DNA of 64,000 nt, taken from contig NZ_LOAS01000014.1 in the NCBI RefSeq assembly GCF_001558155.1, forward strand, positions 62,001 through 126,000, in the 5' to 3' direction. This DNA comes from Aliiruegeria sabulilitoris. Lineage in GTDB: Bacteria; Pseudomonadota; Alphaproteobacteria; Rhodobacterales; Rhodobacteraceae. This document shows positions 55,332 through 64,000 of this stretch, in pieces (the first letter of the stretch is position 1; each line of letters begins with the position of its first letter). The position numbers and the translations under genes were made by a program. The notes below the pieces were generated by a model. The model saw only the letters and a list, made by a program, of their open reading frames with translations. It was not told where the DNA came from and did no database searches.

Positions 55332-57563
55332 TCAGTTGCGGCGACCGAAAATCGAACCGACATCGCGCAGGATGCGCTCCGCAAGGTTGTCCTTTTTCGG
55401 CGGTGGCGCCTGGGTGCTGCTCGATTGGGCGGTTCCTGGCGTGCCTTCGCTATGCGGATCGGGTTGAGCGGCATTCTGCGGAATGTCCATCGGTAGGGGA
55501 TTGATCGGTTTTCCCTCGTGTATCCGCACCATGGCCTCATGCCATATCTCGGTCGGCAAGCCACCGCCCGTCACGCCGGAGAGCGGTGTGTTGTCATCAT
55601 ACCCCATCCAGACGCCGGTGACGTAATCAGCGGTGAAGCCAATGAACCAGGCATCGCGCGCGGCTTGCGTCGTGCCTGTCTTGCCGGCCGCAGGGCGTTC
55701 CCCAAGCTTGGCCCGCTGCCCGGTACCGGCCTCGACAACCTGGTTCATCATGTAGACGAGATTGCGTGCCGCCGTATCCGAGATCACCCTTTCGCCAAAA
55801 CCGCCACCCTGGCCCATGAGCGGCTCCGAATCCCCTTCCAGCCGCAGTTCCATCAGCCCGTAGGGCGTCACCGAGCGGCCACCATTCAGAATGCCCGCAT
55901 AGGCACCCGACATCTCCAGAAGCGTCGACTCGGACACACCGAGGGCCAGTGCCGGTCCGACGGCCAGCTCGTTGTCGATGCCGAAATCCGTGGCGATCTT
56001 GCGCACGTTCTCCCGGCCCACCGCTTCGGAAACCTTGACGGCGGGGATGTTCAGGCTCTCGGCGAGCGCCTTGGTCAGCGTCACCCGTCCCTTGAATTCG
56101 CGGCTGTAATTCTTCGGGCAGTAATTCGGCTGCCCCGGCAGCGAGATGCAATAGGGTTCGTCCACGACGGTGGCCAGCGGCGTGTAGCCGAGATCCAGCG
56201 CGGCGGCATAGACGAAGGGTTTGAAGGAGGAGCCGGTCTGGCGCTTGGCCATGGTGGCGCGGTTGAAGGCCCCCGAGACACGCGTCTCGCGCCCGCCGAC
56301 CATGGCACGCACGGCGCCGTCGGCCGACATCACCACGATCGCGGCCTGCGCCTCCGACCCGTCGCGGACCTTCTCCTGGAAGATGAACTGCAGCGCTTCC
56401 TCGGCGGAGCGCTGGATGCCCTGATCCAGCGTCGTGCGCAGGATCACGTCCTCGGTGGTGTCGCGCGTCAGGAAATTCGGGCCGGTATCCATGACCCAAT
56501 CGGCGAAATAGCCGCCGGCATGCGCCTGCGCGGCCTCGCTGAGGGTGGCCGGGTTTGCCCAGGCATGATCCCGCTCGGCCTCTGTCAGGTAGCCTTGGTC
56601 ATACATCAGCTTGATGATCGTATCGGCGCGGTCCTGCGAGCGCTTCAGATTGTTCGTCGGCGCGTAGCGCGTGGGCGCCTTGAGCAACCCGGCGAGCATC
56701 GCCGCCTGGCTGGGCTCAAGCTGGCTGGCCGGAACACCGAAATAGCGCTGCGATGCGGCCTCGAAGCCGCGAGCGGAAGCGCCCAGATAGGCGCGGTTGA
56801 AATAGATCACCAGGATCTCGTCCTTGGTGTATTTCAGCTCCATCGCCATCGAATAGACGGCTTCCTTGATCTTGCGGCCGATCGTGGTGCGGCGGCAATC
56901 GGCTTCGTACTCGGCTTCGTTCATACCCGTGGCGGGGTCATAGGGTACGCCCAGGCAGAGCAGCTTGGCCGTTTGCTGGGTCAGGGTGGAGCCGCCATGA
57001 CCCGAGAGAGGCGAGCGCCCTTCGGAGAGGTTGATTCGGACGGCCGAGGCGATGCCGCGCGGGCTGAGGCCCAAATGCCAGTAGAATCGGCGGTCTTCCG
57101 TCGCGACGACGGCGTGTTTGGCATGGCGGGAGACCTGGCCGATATCGGTGATCGATTCGAATTGCTCGCCACGCCAGGCAAAGACCTCGCCGTTGCGGTC
57201 CAGCAGGGTTACGGAGCCACGCGTGCGTCCGTCGATCTGCTCGGTGAAGGGCGGCAGTTGTGCATAGAAATACAGCACCGCCCCCGCGAGAATGAGGCCA
57301 AGAACAACCGAACTCCGCCAGATGGTCGACCATATCAGCCCCAGGAAGAAGCTGATCATGCCGCGAATCCAACCGATTACGCCGCGCCGCGGCGTCCGCG
57401 TTCTCTTGCGTGCCGTGGCCTTCCGACCGGTACGTTTCGCGGGAGCCGCCTTCGGCGAACTCGCCTTGGGAGAACTTTTTTTCGCGGGTTTTCTGCCGCT
57501 TCCACCAGATGGGTAGCGCTTGTCTGCCCGCAGAGTCGGGCGTTTTCCGCCTGTGGAGCTCAT
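55332..57563 (-). CDS. mrcA: class A penicillin-binding protein (PBP1A)
   Basis: 743 aa bifunctional peptidoglycan synthase. Lys-rich cytoplasmic tail of about 65 residues, one membrane helix (SSVVLGLILAGAVLYFYA), then the GT51 glycosyltransferase with ATEDRRFYWHLG (catalytic Glu) and GGSTLTQQTAKLL. The transpeptidase has TGSSFKP (Ser-x-x-Lys), SLN and KTGTT. The C-terminus is a Pro/Gln-rich extension (PNTQ-type low complexity, then ILRDVGSIFG). It stands alone on the minus strand, divergent from glnK. Confidence 0.95.
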   Translation of the reverse strand: MSSTGGKRPTLRADKRYPSGGSGRKPAKKSSPKASSPKAAPAKRTGRKATARKRTRTPRRGVIGWIRGMISFFLGLIWSTIWRSSVVLGLILAGAVLYFYAQLPPFTEQIDGRTRGSVTLLDRNGEVFAWRGEQFESITDIGQVSRHAKHAVVATEDRRFYWHLGLSPRGIASAVRINLSEGRSPLSGHGGSTLTQQTAKLLCLGVPYDPATGMNEAEYEADCRRTTIGRKIKEAVYSMAMELKYTKDEILVIYFNRAYLGASARGFEAASQRYFGVPASQLEPSQAAMLAGLLKAPTRYAPTNNLKRSQDRADTIIKLMYDQGYLTEAERDHAWANPATLSEAAQAHAGGYFADWVMDTGPNFLTRDTTEDVILRTTLDQGIQRSAEEALQFIFQEKVRDGSEAQAAIVVMSADGAVRAMVGGRETRVSGAFNRATMAKRQTGSSFKPFVYAAALDLGYTPLATVVDEPYCISLPGQPNYCPKNYSREFKGRVTLTKALAESLNIPAVKVSEAVGRENVRKIATDFGIDNELAVGPALALGVSESTLLEMSGAYAGILNGGRSVTPYGLMELRLEGDSEPLMGQGGGFGERVISDTAARNLVYMMNQVVEAGTGQRAKLGERPAAGKTGTTQAARDAWFIGFTADYVTGVWMGYDDNTPLSGVTGGGLPTEIWHEAMVRIHEGKPINPLPMDIPQNAAQPDPHSEGTPGTAQSSSTQAPPPKKDNLAERILRDVGSIFGRRN

Positions 57564-57832
57564 TGGCGCCTCTGATCCGTTTGCTGCTCTTGTTTTAAGC
57601 CTTGTTATCTTGAAACGCGCCAGATTGGGAGCGCTCAGCGTCGGATCTGGCGTTCAGTAATAGATTAAAAATTATGCACGCAATCAAAAATGTGCAAAAA
57701 TTGTGCAACAAGCCCGGATTTCTGCCTGTCCATTACCCCGGCGTTTCTTGAATCCCACCGCGTCCAAAGGCTGTGTTCCTCCATCACCACACAGCCGGGG
57801 TCCTCCTCCCGGCCAATCGGAAGGGGAGCACA
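57564..57832. promoter_or_regulatory. 269-bp region between PBP1A and glnK
   Basis: Contains an AT-rich stretch with repeated GTGCA words: TGCAC (57675-57679), GTGCA (57692-57696) and TTGTGCAA (57701-57708). NtrC operators use TGCAC/GTGCA arms, but their spacing here (12 bp) is longer than the usual 7, and no -24/-12 sigma-54 promoter was clear. The glnK ribosome site is AAGGGGAGCACA. Nitrogen control is expected for the genes but only hinted at in the DNA. Confidence 0.35.
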
Positions 57833-58171
57833 GTGAAACTCATTATTGCAGCAATCAAGCCGTTCAAGCTCGAGGAGGTGCGCGAAGCGCTCACCGCAAT
57901 CGGCGTGCGCGGAATGATGGTGACCGAGATCAAGGGCTTCGGCTCGCAGTCCGGCCACACCGAAATCTATCGTGGCGCAGAATATGCCGTGAATTTCGTG
58001 CCGAAGATCAAGCTCGAGATCGTCGTCGCCGCCTCGATGGCCGACCAGGTTGTCGACACCATCCAGAAGACTGCCAAGACCGACAAGATCGGCGACGGCA
58101 AGATCTTCGTTCTCGACGTCGCACAGGCCGTTCGCGTCCGTACCGGTGAAACCGACGGCGACGCGCTCTGA
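57833..58171 (+). CDS. glnK: nitrogen regulatory protein P-II
   Basis: 112 aa from GTG 57833 (AAGGGGAGCACA upstream); the open frame extends 20 codons further 5' without support. P-II senses 2-oxoglutarate, ATP/ADP and, by uridylylation, glutamine. The T-loop has Tyr51 in GHTEIYRGAEY, the B-loop TGETDGDAL-type end is present, and KLIIAAIKPFKLEEVREAL opens the fold. It is followed 31 bp later by amtB, which it should gate. Confidence 0.96.
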   Translation: MKLIIAAIKPFKLEEVREALTAIGVRGMMVTEIKGFGSQSGHTEIYRGAEYAVNFVPKIKLEIVVAASMADQVVDTIQKTAKTDKIGDGKIFVLDVAQAVRVRTGETDGDAL

Positions 58172-58202
58172 GCCCAGGTCCAAACAGGGAAAACAAGACG
58201 AC

Positions 58203-59537
58203 ATGAAACTTACCAAGTTCATTCCTGCGATTGCCGCGGCCGCCACGCTGGTCCCCGCTCTCGCTTTCGCGCAGGATGCCGCCGAGGCCGCCTCCGCGGC
58301 GCCGGGCGAGCAGACCGCCTATATTCTTACCACTGTCCTCTTCCTCGTGGGCGGCTTCCTGGTTTTCTGGATGGCCGCGGGCTTCGCCATGCTCGAAGCC
58401 GGCCTGGTGCGTTCCAAGAACGTCACCATGCAGCTGACCAAGAACGTGGCGCTCTTCTCTCTCGCCGCGATTCTCTATTACCTTGTCGGCTTCAACCTGA
58501 TGTACCCGGGCGATGCCTGGATCATCCCGGGTGTGCTCGGCAGCTTCTCCATCACGTCGCTTGAGCCTGTTGGCCTGGCTGCGGAAGATGCAGCACTCGA
58601 CTATGCTTCCGTCGGCTCCGACTTCTTCTTCCAGCTGATGTTCTGCGCCACCACCGCGTCGATCGTCTCCGGTACGCTGGCCGAGCGTATCAAGCTGTGG
58701 CCCTTCCTGGTCTTCACGATCATTTTGACCGGCTTCTTCTACCCGATTGAGGCGTCCTGGCAGTGGGGCGGCGGCTTCCTGTCCGAGATGGGCTTCTCCG
58801 ACTTCGCCGGTTCGACCCTGGTGCACGCTGCTGGTGGTTTCGCCGCCCTCGCTGGCGCCATCATCCTCGGCCCGCGTATCGGCAAGTACAAGGACGGTCG
58901 CGTGCATCCGTTCCCGGGTTCCAACCTCGCGCTGGCCACTCTGGGTACGTTCATCCTGTGGCTCGGCTGGTTCGGTTTCAATGGCGGCTCGCAGCTGGCC
59001 ATGGGCACCGTCTCTGACGTGACCGACGTTTCCCGCATCTTCGCCAACACCAACACGGCGGCTGCCGGTGGTGCCATCGCCGCGCTGATCATGACCCAGG
59101 TCATGTATGGCAAGGTCGACCTGACCATGGTCCTCAACGGCGCGCTGGCCGGCCTGGTGTCCATCACCGCCGAACCGCTGATGCCGTCGCTGACCGAAGC
59201 CACCCTGATCGGTGCGGTCGGTGGTGTGATCGTGGTCTTCGCGGTCCCGATGCTCGACAAGATGAAGATCGACGACGTGGTCGGCGCCATCCCGGTGCAC
59301 CTGATCGCCGGCTTCTGGGGTACGTTCATCGTTGCCTGGTCGAACCCGGAAACGTCCTACATCACCCAGATCATCGGTTTCGCAACCATCGGCGCCTTCA
59401 TGTTCGTTGTCTCCGCGATCATGTGGTTCATCCTGAAAGTCACCATGGGTATCCGCGTCGATCCGGAAGCCGAGATCAACGGTCTCGACATCCACGAACT
59501 GGGCATCGAAGCCTACCCCGAGTTCCACAAAGGCTGA
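58203..59537 (+). CDS. amtB: ammonium transporter
   Basis: 444 aa from ATG 58203. A cleavable signal-like start (PAIAAAATLVPALAFA) precedes eleven membrane segments. Family motifs FNLMYPGD, FFFQLMFCATTASIVSGTLAER, DFAGSTLVHAAGG (twin-His region) and LGWFGFNGGS are present. It takes up ammonium under nitrogen limitation and is blocked by the P-II protein of the gene upstream. Confidence 0.97.
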   Translation: MKLTKFIPAIAAAATLVPALAFAQDAAEAASAAPGEQTAYILTTVLFLVGGFLVFWMAAGFAMLEAGLVRSKNVTMQLTKNVALFSLAAILYYLVGFNLMYPGDAWIIPGVLGSFSITSLEPVGLAAEDAALDYASVGSDFFFQLMFCATTASIVSGTLAERIKLWPFLVFTIILTGFFYPIEASWQWGGGFLSEMGFSDFAGSTLVHAAGGFAALAGAIILGPRIGKYKDGRVHPFPGSNLALATLGTFILWLGWFGFNGGSQLAMGTVSDVTDVSRIFANTNTAAAGGAIAALIMTQVMYGKVDLTMVLNGALAGLVSITAEPLMPSLTEATLIGAVGGVIVVFAVPMLDKMKIDDVVGAIPVHLIAGFWGTFIVAWSNPETSYITQIIGFATIGAFMFVVSAIMWFILKVTMGIRVDPEAEINGLDIHELGIEAYPEFHKG

Positions 59538-59561
59538 CCTCCCTTCCTGTCAGCCAAGACT

Positions 59562-59596
59562 GGCCCCGGATGCATCGCATCCGGGGCCTTTTTGTT
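59562..59596 (+). terminator. intrinsic terminator of glnK-amtB
   Basis: A perfect 12-bp stem GGCCCCGGATGC / GCATCCGGGGCC with a 3-nt loop, followed by TTTTTGTT. Textbook rho-independent signal. Confidence 0.95.
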
Positions 59597-59669
59597 CCCG
59601 GAAACGACCCTTCGGATCGTGCCTCCGGCGGAGGAATTTACTTGAAAGATGAAGAGCCAGGCGCGCTGT

Positions 59670-60056
59670 TCAGCCGTTCTTGCCAGGGACGCGAACCGTA
59701 TTCCCGGTCGCCATGTCCGTGCCCATATAGGCCTGCCCCTCGTTCTTCCAGGCGGCGAACCCGCCGGCCATATGTGCAACCGGCGCAAAGCCCGCCTGCA
59801 GCGCGGCGCGGGCGACCTTTTCGGAACGGATGCCCGAGCCGCAATGGAAGACGATCCGCTTGCCTTCCTGCGAGGGCAGCCGTTCGGCTTCGAAGAAATG
59901 CATCGGCAGCAGCAGGGCGCCGCGAATGTGCTCGAAGGCGTATTCCTGGATGGTGCGCACGTCGATAATGGCGACTTCGCCGGCACGCATTGCCGTGGCG
60001 ACCTCGTCGGGGGTCCAGGTTTCCAGGTCGCCGTACGGGGTGGATTCGATTTGCAT
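59670..60056 (-). CDS. rhodanese-like domain protein
   Basis: 128 aa from ATG 60056 (AGGAG 6 nt upstream); the ATG at 60062 overlaps that site and is less likely. A single rhodanese domain: IIDVRTIQEYAFEHIRGALLLP, catalytic loop HCGSGIRSEKVA with the active Cys, and GGFAAWKNEG. It is a likely sulfur carrier or sulfurtransferase. It is convergent with amtB. Confidence 0.93.
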   Translation of the reverse strand: MQIESTPYGDLETWTPDEVATAMRAGEVAIIDVRTIQEYAFEHIRGALLLPMHFFEAERLPSQEGKRIVFHCGSGIRSEKVARAALQAGFAPVAHMAGGFAAWKNEGQAYMGTDMATGNTVRVPGKNG

Positions 60057-60151
60057 GATCATCTCCTGAGCATGATGGAGGGGCTATGCTGCGAGATTTG
60101 GTCCCGCCTTGCCGGCGGGTCAATCAAAAAAGCTGTGTGTCAAATGTTCTT

Positions 60152-61336
60152 TTAGCCCAGAACCCGGGCAATGGCGCTCGCGGCAGGGCGGACCGTTTCC
60201 GCAACGAGGCCCGCCATGTTGATGCGGCCGTCGCCGATCATGTAGACAGCGTGGTCGCGGCGAAGCTGTTCGACCTGTTCCTCGCTGGCCGGCAGGCGCG
60301 AGAACATGCCCTTCTGGGAGAGGAGATAATCGAAGCGATCCGACTGCGTTTCCAGTTTCAGAGCCTTGGCGAGGGCCTCGCGCATGGCAAGGACGCGGTT
60401 GCGCATTTCACGCAATTCGTCTGTCCAATCTGCCCGAAGGGACGGGTCGGTGAGAATGTCGGTCACGACCCGGGCGCCATGATCGGGCGGGAAGGCGTAG
60501 GATTGCCGGTTGAGCCATGCCAGCGTTCCCTGAACCGCCAAGGTGATGGCCGGGGTTTGCGTAACGACGAGCAACAGGCCGACCCTGTCGCGGTAGAGCC
60601 CGAAATTCTTCGATGCGGATACGGTCAGCAGCAGTTCGGGCATGGCGGCAGCGAGCAGCCGCAGCCCGGCAACATCTTCTTCCAGCCCGAGCCCGAAGCC
60701 CTGATAGGCGAGGTCGACCATCGGAACCGCACCCGTCCGGGACAGGGTATCTGCAATCTCCTGCCAGTCCGGCAGGTCCAGATCGGTGCCGGTCGGGTTG
60801 TGACAACAGCCGTGCAACAGCACCACGTCGCCGCGCTTGACCGCCGCCAGATCGGAAAGCATCCCCTCCCGGTCCAGCCCGCCGGTCGCCGCATCGTAGT
60901 AGCGATAGGGTTGCCAGCGGATGTTCAGCGTGTCGAGAATTGCCTCGTGATTGGGCCATGTCGGCGCCGATGTGTGAACGGTCACGTCCGGGTTCTGCAC
61001 CTTCAGCAACTCGAAGGCCTGCCGCACGGCGCCGGTTCCGCCCGGCGTGGCCAGCCCGGCGACGCGGTCGGCGGCAACGGAGTTGCCCAACGTCAGCTGT
61101 CGAAGGGCGGCGTGGAAGGCCGGATCGCCGGCGAGGCCGACATAGCCCTTGGTCGCCTGTTCTTCCAGCAACCTGCGTTCGGCTGCCTTCACGGCGGTCA
61201 TGACGGGTGTAAGGCCCTCCGGCGTGCGATAGACGCCGACGCCGAGGTCGATCTTCCCTTCGCGGGGGTCGTCCGCGAACACCTTCATCACCCGGAGAAT
61301 CTTGTCGGCCGCCGGAGCCTTGTGGGTTTCGAACAT
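60152..61336 (-). CDS. aromatic/aspartate aminotransferase, class I
   Basis: 394 aa PLP enzyme. IDLGVGVYRTPEG opens as in AspC/TyrB, GGTGAVRQAFELL binds the cofactor phosphate, HNPTG holds the Asn, SASKNFGLYRDRVG contains the Schiff-base Lys, and GMFSRL and the C-terminal GDGRINMAGL with the substrate Arg region are present. It transfers amino groups between aspartate or aromatic amino acids and 2-oxoglutarate. It follows the GNAT gene by 8 bp. Confidence 0.94.
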   Translation of the reverse strand: MFETHKAPAADKILRVMKVFADDPREGKIDLGVGVYRTPEGLTPVMTAVKAAERRLLEEQATKGYVGLAGDPAFHAALRQLTLGNSVAADRVAGLATPGGTGAVRQAFELLKVQNPDVTVHTSAPTWPNHEAILDTLNIRWQPYRYYDAATGGLDREGMLSDLAAVKRGDVVLLHGCCHNPTGTDLDLPDWQEIADTLSRTGAVPMVDLAYQGFGLGLEEDVAGLRLLAAAMPELLLTVSASKNFGLYRDRVGLLLVVTQTPAITLAVQGTLAWLNRQSYAFPPDHGARVVTDILTDPSLRADWTDELREMRNRVLAMREALAKALKLETQSDRFDYLLSQKGMFSRLPASEEQVEQLRRDHAVYMIGDGRINMAGLVAETVRPAASAIARVLG

Positions 61337-61344
61337 GGAAGTCC

Positions 61345-61911
61345 TCAGTCGGGGATGCGGCTGGCGTCAACGTCCCGTTTCAGGACGCGCCGGTGCTCGG
61401 TGCGCAGTACCGGATCGAATCCGCAGCGCTGGTAGGTCTGTAGCGCGCGGGGATGATCGAGCGTATTGGTGTTCACGGTGAGCTTCTTGACGCCCGGCAG
61501 GTCCCACGCGGTCAATACCGCGTTTTGCAACAGGAACCGGCCAAGGCCACGGCCGATCGCCTGCGGCACCAACCCGAAATAGGCCAGATGACAGATGCTC
61601 GGCTTGCGGTGGTCCAGCATGAAGAACCCATGCGGCCAGCCCTTGCGCATCAAGGTGTAGAGCGAGGTTGCCGGGTCGGCGAGCCACTCGGACAATTCGT
61701 CCTCAGTCTTGTCATGCATGTCTTCCCAGGCATAGTCCCGCCCCACGGCATCGTAGAGCATCAGAAAGAACCAGGCGGGCGGGGTGTCGGCCTTGAGCAA
61801 CGAGGCGGGTTCGCCTGTTGGCTCGTGCGGCCAGCCATAGGAGGGCCGCTCGGTCATTTCCAGCCAGGTGACGGTGTACTGAATCTCGGTGCCGGCCGGA
61901 GTAATGCTCAT
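61345..61911 (-). CDS. GNAT-family acetyltransferase
   Basis: 188 aa from ATG 61911, overlapping the sseA stop (ATGA). The acetyl-CoA loop is VPQAIGRGLGRFLLQ, and HPRALQTYQRCGFDP is the typical GNAT end. Substrate is unknown. It is in a three-gene unit sseA-GNAT-aminotransferase. Confidence 0.88.
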   Translation of the reverse strand: MSITPAGTEIQYTVTWLEMTERPSYGWPHEPTGEPASLLKADTPPAWFFLMLYDAVGRDYAWEDMHDKTEDELSEWLADPATSLYTLMRKGWPHGFFMLDHRKPSICHLAYFGLVPQAIGRGLGRFLLQNAVLTAWDLPGVKKLTVNTNTLDHPRALQTYQRCGFDPVLRTEHRRVLKRDVDASRIPD

Positions 61912-62759
61912 CCCGTTGCGACCTTCAGATCGGAATAGGCGCCCCATTCCGCCCAGGACCCGTCATAGAGCGCGTTCTGGGTATGGCCGAGCCGTGTGAG
62001 TGCCAGCGAAATGACCGCGGCAGAAACGCCGGAGCCGCAGGTGGTGATGGCGGGCTTGTCGAGATCGACGCCGGCGCCGGTCAGGATGCGGCGCAGGGCG
62101 TCGGTGGATTTCATCGTCCCGTCATCATTGGAAAGCGACGCCCAGGGGATGTTGATCGAGCCGGGGATGTGGCCGGACGCAAGGCCCGGGCGCGGTTCTG
62201 GATCCACACCCTTGAAACGGCCCTCGGGGCGGGCGTCGAGGATCTGCCAGTCGCCCAGCTTGGCCGCGAGCGAAACCTGCGTCACGTCCTTGACCATATG
62301 CGACTGGCGGCGGACCGTGATGTGGCGCTCGCGGATCGTCGGCGGCATGTCTTCGATCTTCCGGCCCTCGGATTTCCACTTGGCGAAACCGCCGTCCAGC
62401 ACGGCAATGTCGGAATGCCCCATGAGGCGGAACAGCCACCAGACCCGCGGGGCGGAGAAGATCCCCATCCCGTCATAGACGACAATCTGGTGCCCGTCGC
62501 CAACGCCCAGCTTGCGCATGCGGGAGATGAATTTTTCCGGCGGCGGAACCATGTGCGGCAGGCTGGAGCGCAGGTCCGAAATCTCGTCGATATCGAAGAA
62601 CCGGGCGCCGGGAATGTGGCCCGCTTCGTACTCGGCACGCGCGTCACGTCCCATCGCGGGCAGATACCATGATGCATCCATCACCCGCAGGTCCGGATTG
62701 TGCAAATGGGCGTCCAGCCACTCGGTGCTGACAAGCGTTTTCGGGTCGCTATTGTCCAT
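61908..62759 (-). CDS. sseA: 3-mercaptopyruvate/thiosulfate sulfurtransferase
   Basis: 283 aa from ATG 62759 (GGGAGGCCGAT). Two rhodanese domains: the first with DASWYLP and HIPGARFFDIDEISD, the second with the catalytic CGSGVSAAV. The CGSG[V/I] loop fits mercaptopyruvate sulfurtransferase. It is the first gene of the group with the GNAT and aminotransferase genes; the aminotransferase could supply 3-mercaptopyruvate from cysteine, an inference. Confidence 0.94.
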   Translation of the reverse strand: MDNSDPKTLVSTEWLDAHLHNPDLRVMDASWYLPAMGRDARAEYEAGHIPGARFFDIDEISDLRSSLPHMVPPPEKFISRMRKLGVGDGHQIVVYDGMGIFSAPRVWWLFRLMGHSDIAVLDGGFAKWKSEGRKIEDMPPTIRERHITVRRQSHMVKDVTQVSLAAKLGDWQILDARPEGRFKGVDPEPRPGLASGHIPGSINIPWASLSNDDGTMKSTDALRRILTGAGVDLDKPAITTCGSGVSAAVISLALTRLGHTQNALYDGSWAEWGAYSDLKVATG

Positions 62760-62839
62760 ATCGGCCTCCCAGCTCGGCTCTCGTCCAAAATTGCTAAGCC
62801 CGGACGGGGGCGGGTGCAAGGGTAACCGGCCCGGCGGCG

Positions 62840-63313
62840 CTATTCTCCGTGCCGAAGAAGGCGCTGTTTCTGGCGGTTCCAGTCGCGCTTGGCCTCGGTT
62901 GCACGCTTGTCCTGGTTCTGCTTGCCCTTGGCGATGCCAATCTTGATCTTCGCCATGCCCTTGTGGTTGAAATAGAGCACCAGCGGCACGAGCGTCATGC
63001 CCTTGCGCTGCGTGTCATTCCACAACCGGCTGAGTTCCTTGCGCGAAACCAGCAGCTTGCGCCGCCGCCGCTCTTCATGGCCGAACATCGCGCGGTCATA
63101 AGGCGCGATATAGCTGTTTACCAGCCACAGCTCGCCGTTTTCCACCGCGGCATAGCTCTCGGCAATATTGGCCGAGGTCGTGCGCAGACTCTTCACCTCG
63201 GACCCTGTCAGGATAATGCCGCACTCTACGTCATCCTCGATGGCATAGTCGTAGCGGGCACGCCGGTTCTCGGCGATTACCTTGTAGTTGGGATTGTCCT
63301 TCGGTTTGGCCAT
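62840..63313 (-). CDS. smpB: tmRNA-binding protein SmpB
   Basis: 157 aa from ATG 63313. It binds tmRNA and rescues stalled ribosomes. The oligonucleotide-binding fold blocks are [29 protein letters not shown] and [11 protein letters not shown]. The basic C-terminal tail [19 protein letters not shown] is required for ribosome placement. The tmRNA gene itself was not found in the window. Confidence 0.97.
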   Translation of the reverse strand: MAKPKDNPNYKVIAENRRARYDYAIEDDVECGIILTGSEVKSLRTTSANIAESYAAVENGELWLVNSYIAPYDRAMFGHEERRRRKLLVSRKELSRLWNDTQRKGMTLVPLVLYFNHKGMAKIKIGIAKGKQNQDKRATEAKRDWNRQKQRLLRHGE

Positions 63314-63440
63314 GGTGCCGGGATATAGGCGCTTTGCAGGAGAGTTCCAAGAGAGGCTTTGCTGCACCGAGGTCGGTTGTCGGAGAAAGTACGGGCCTTT
63401 TCTTTCGAATGAAGGTCCGTGACGGGGTGGTTGCGGCGCT

Positions 63441-64000
63441 CTAGAAGATCTCCGGTAGCAGCCCCAATGCGGCGTCGGACGCCGAGCCCGCGTGTTTGTC
63501 TCTGGGCGGCCAGGGCCGGTCTTTCCACTCGGGAGAGAAGGTAAAGCTGGAAACGCTTCGACCGGCGACCAGCGCGCCGTTGCCCGTGCCGAGCGCGTAG
63601 TCGTAGTAGAGCTTGACGATCTCTTCCCGGGTTACCTGCCCGGTCTCCGGATGGGACATGCAGGCATCCTTCCAGACCCGCACGCGATCATATTCGGTGC
63701 CTTCGGGCAGGTCGAAGGCTTCGTAATAGTCCAGGAACCAGAAACGCTTGAAGATCGGAGTAAAGACGGCCTCCGCCAGACCGAATGCGTCGAAGAGGTA
63801 GGGACCTTCAGGGCTGTGCTCCAACAGGAAGCCGTTGATGTCTCGATAGAGCGCAAGAAGCTTTTCGTTGTGCTCTTCGCGCAGGGCCCGGTCTTGATTC
63901 ATCACGAAGAGGTAACCGGCCATGGTGAAGGCGCCTTCACGGGCGATCAGCATGGATTCGACCGCATGTTCGCAGGGATCGACCCGGCGAAGCGGTCTGC
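63441..64000 (-). CDS. glutathione S-transferase-family protein, 5' end outside window
   Basis: The frame is open to the right edge. The visible part begins [22 protein letters not shown] and continues through [41 protein letters not shown], the all-helical C-terminal GST domain with its N-capping FxxAEAVFxP block. The thioredoxin-like N-terminal domain is missing here. A shorter start at 63953 exists but would remove conserved sequence, so the gene almost surely continues beyond 64000. Substrate is unknown. Confidence 0.75.
   Translation of the reverse strand, partial: RPLRRVDPCEHAVESMLIAREGAFTMAGYLFVMNQDRALREEHNEKLLALYRDINGFLLEHSPEGPYLFDAFGLAEAVFTPIFKRFWFLDYYEAFDLPEGTEYDRVRVWKDACMSHPETGQVTREEIVKLYYDYALGTGNGALVAGRSVSSFTFSPEWKDRPWPPRDKHAGSASDAALGLLPEIF

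Noticed and set aside
57664-57710. NtrC operator and sigma-54 promoter for glnK-amtB
   Set aside because: GTGCA arms exist, but spacing is wrong and no -24/-12 pair was found, so it is only noted in the region entry.

Overview
The window looks like a chromosomal segment of an alphaproteobacterium of the Rhodobacterales (Roseobacter/Rhodobacteraceae type). This is inferred from the high GC content, the dense operons with many ATGA start/stop overlaps, the family mix (DUF482 acetyltransferase-like protein, glnK-amtB pair, RidA/GDPD/PhhB/MscS run, BMP-type nucleoside ABC transporter, smpB) and a GTTC-N7-GTTC-like LexA site. No rRNA, tRNA, CRISPR array, transposase or integrase was recognised.

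Layout. 1-3.3 kb: an EAL-domain protein cut by the left edge, tag (3-methyladenine DNA glycosylase I), a sparse intergenic stretch, and an SGNH-type esterase with a fibronectin III domain. 3.2-6.3 kb: dnaE2 (imuC), which appears to have lost its C-terminal OB-fold region where it collides with the esterase gene. 6.4-15.3 kb: the most unusual region, a co-directional minus-strand set encoding Ser/Thr kinase, FHA protein, PP2C phosphatase, a GTPase-like protein with a destroyed P-loop, two intact dynamin-like GTPases, a Roadblock/LC7-like small protein and an unknown protein. It reads as a phospho-regulated dynamin machine.

15.5-32.5 kb: a surface-polysaccharide cluster. It has two GT2-type proteins, a HAD-family protein, an ABC half-exporter, the complete dTDP-L-rhamnose set rfbCBDA, a three-module methyltransferase/WbsX/RgpF-like giant, UDP-galactopyranose mutase, a second HAD-like protein with all catalytic motifs lost, and a further glycosyltransferase-like protein. 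A good intrinsic terminator closes it. The expected product is a glycan containing rhamnose and galactofuranose.

32.7-39.8 kb: a BMP-family nucleoside/nucleobase ABC transporter followed by a cytosine-deaminase-like amidohydrolase, i.e. uptake and deamination of a nucleobase. Two copies of a 145-bp paired palindromic element with compensatory base changes lie on either side of the ATPase-permease genes. A MaoC-like hydratase follows in the opposite orientation. 39.9-43.1 kb: katG and divergent oxyR, a peroxide-response pair.

43.2-64 kb: mostly housekeeping. A GntR regulator with two winged helices, map, rsmD plus a ferredoxin-reductase-like flavoprotein, and a seven-gene minus-strand run (type I secretion ABC/HlyD, RidA, GDPD, DUF482, PhhB, MscS). 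Then mlaA-mlaC, penicillin-binding protein 1A, glnK-amtB with a textbook terminator, a rhodanese, an aromatic aminotransferase/GNAT/sulfurtransferase group, smpB, and a glutathione S-transferase cut by the right edge.
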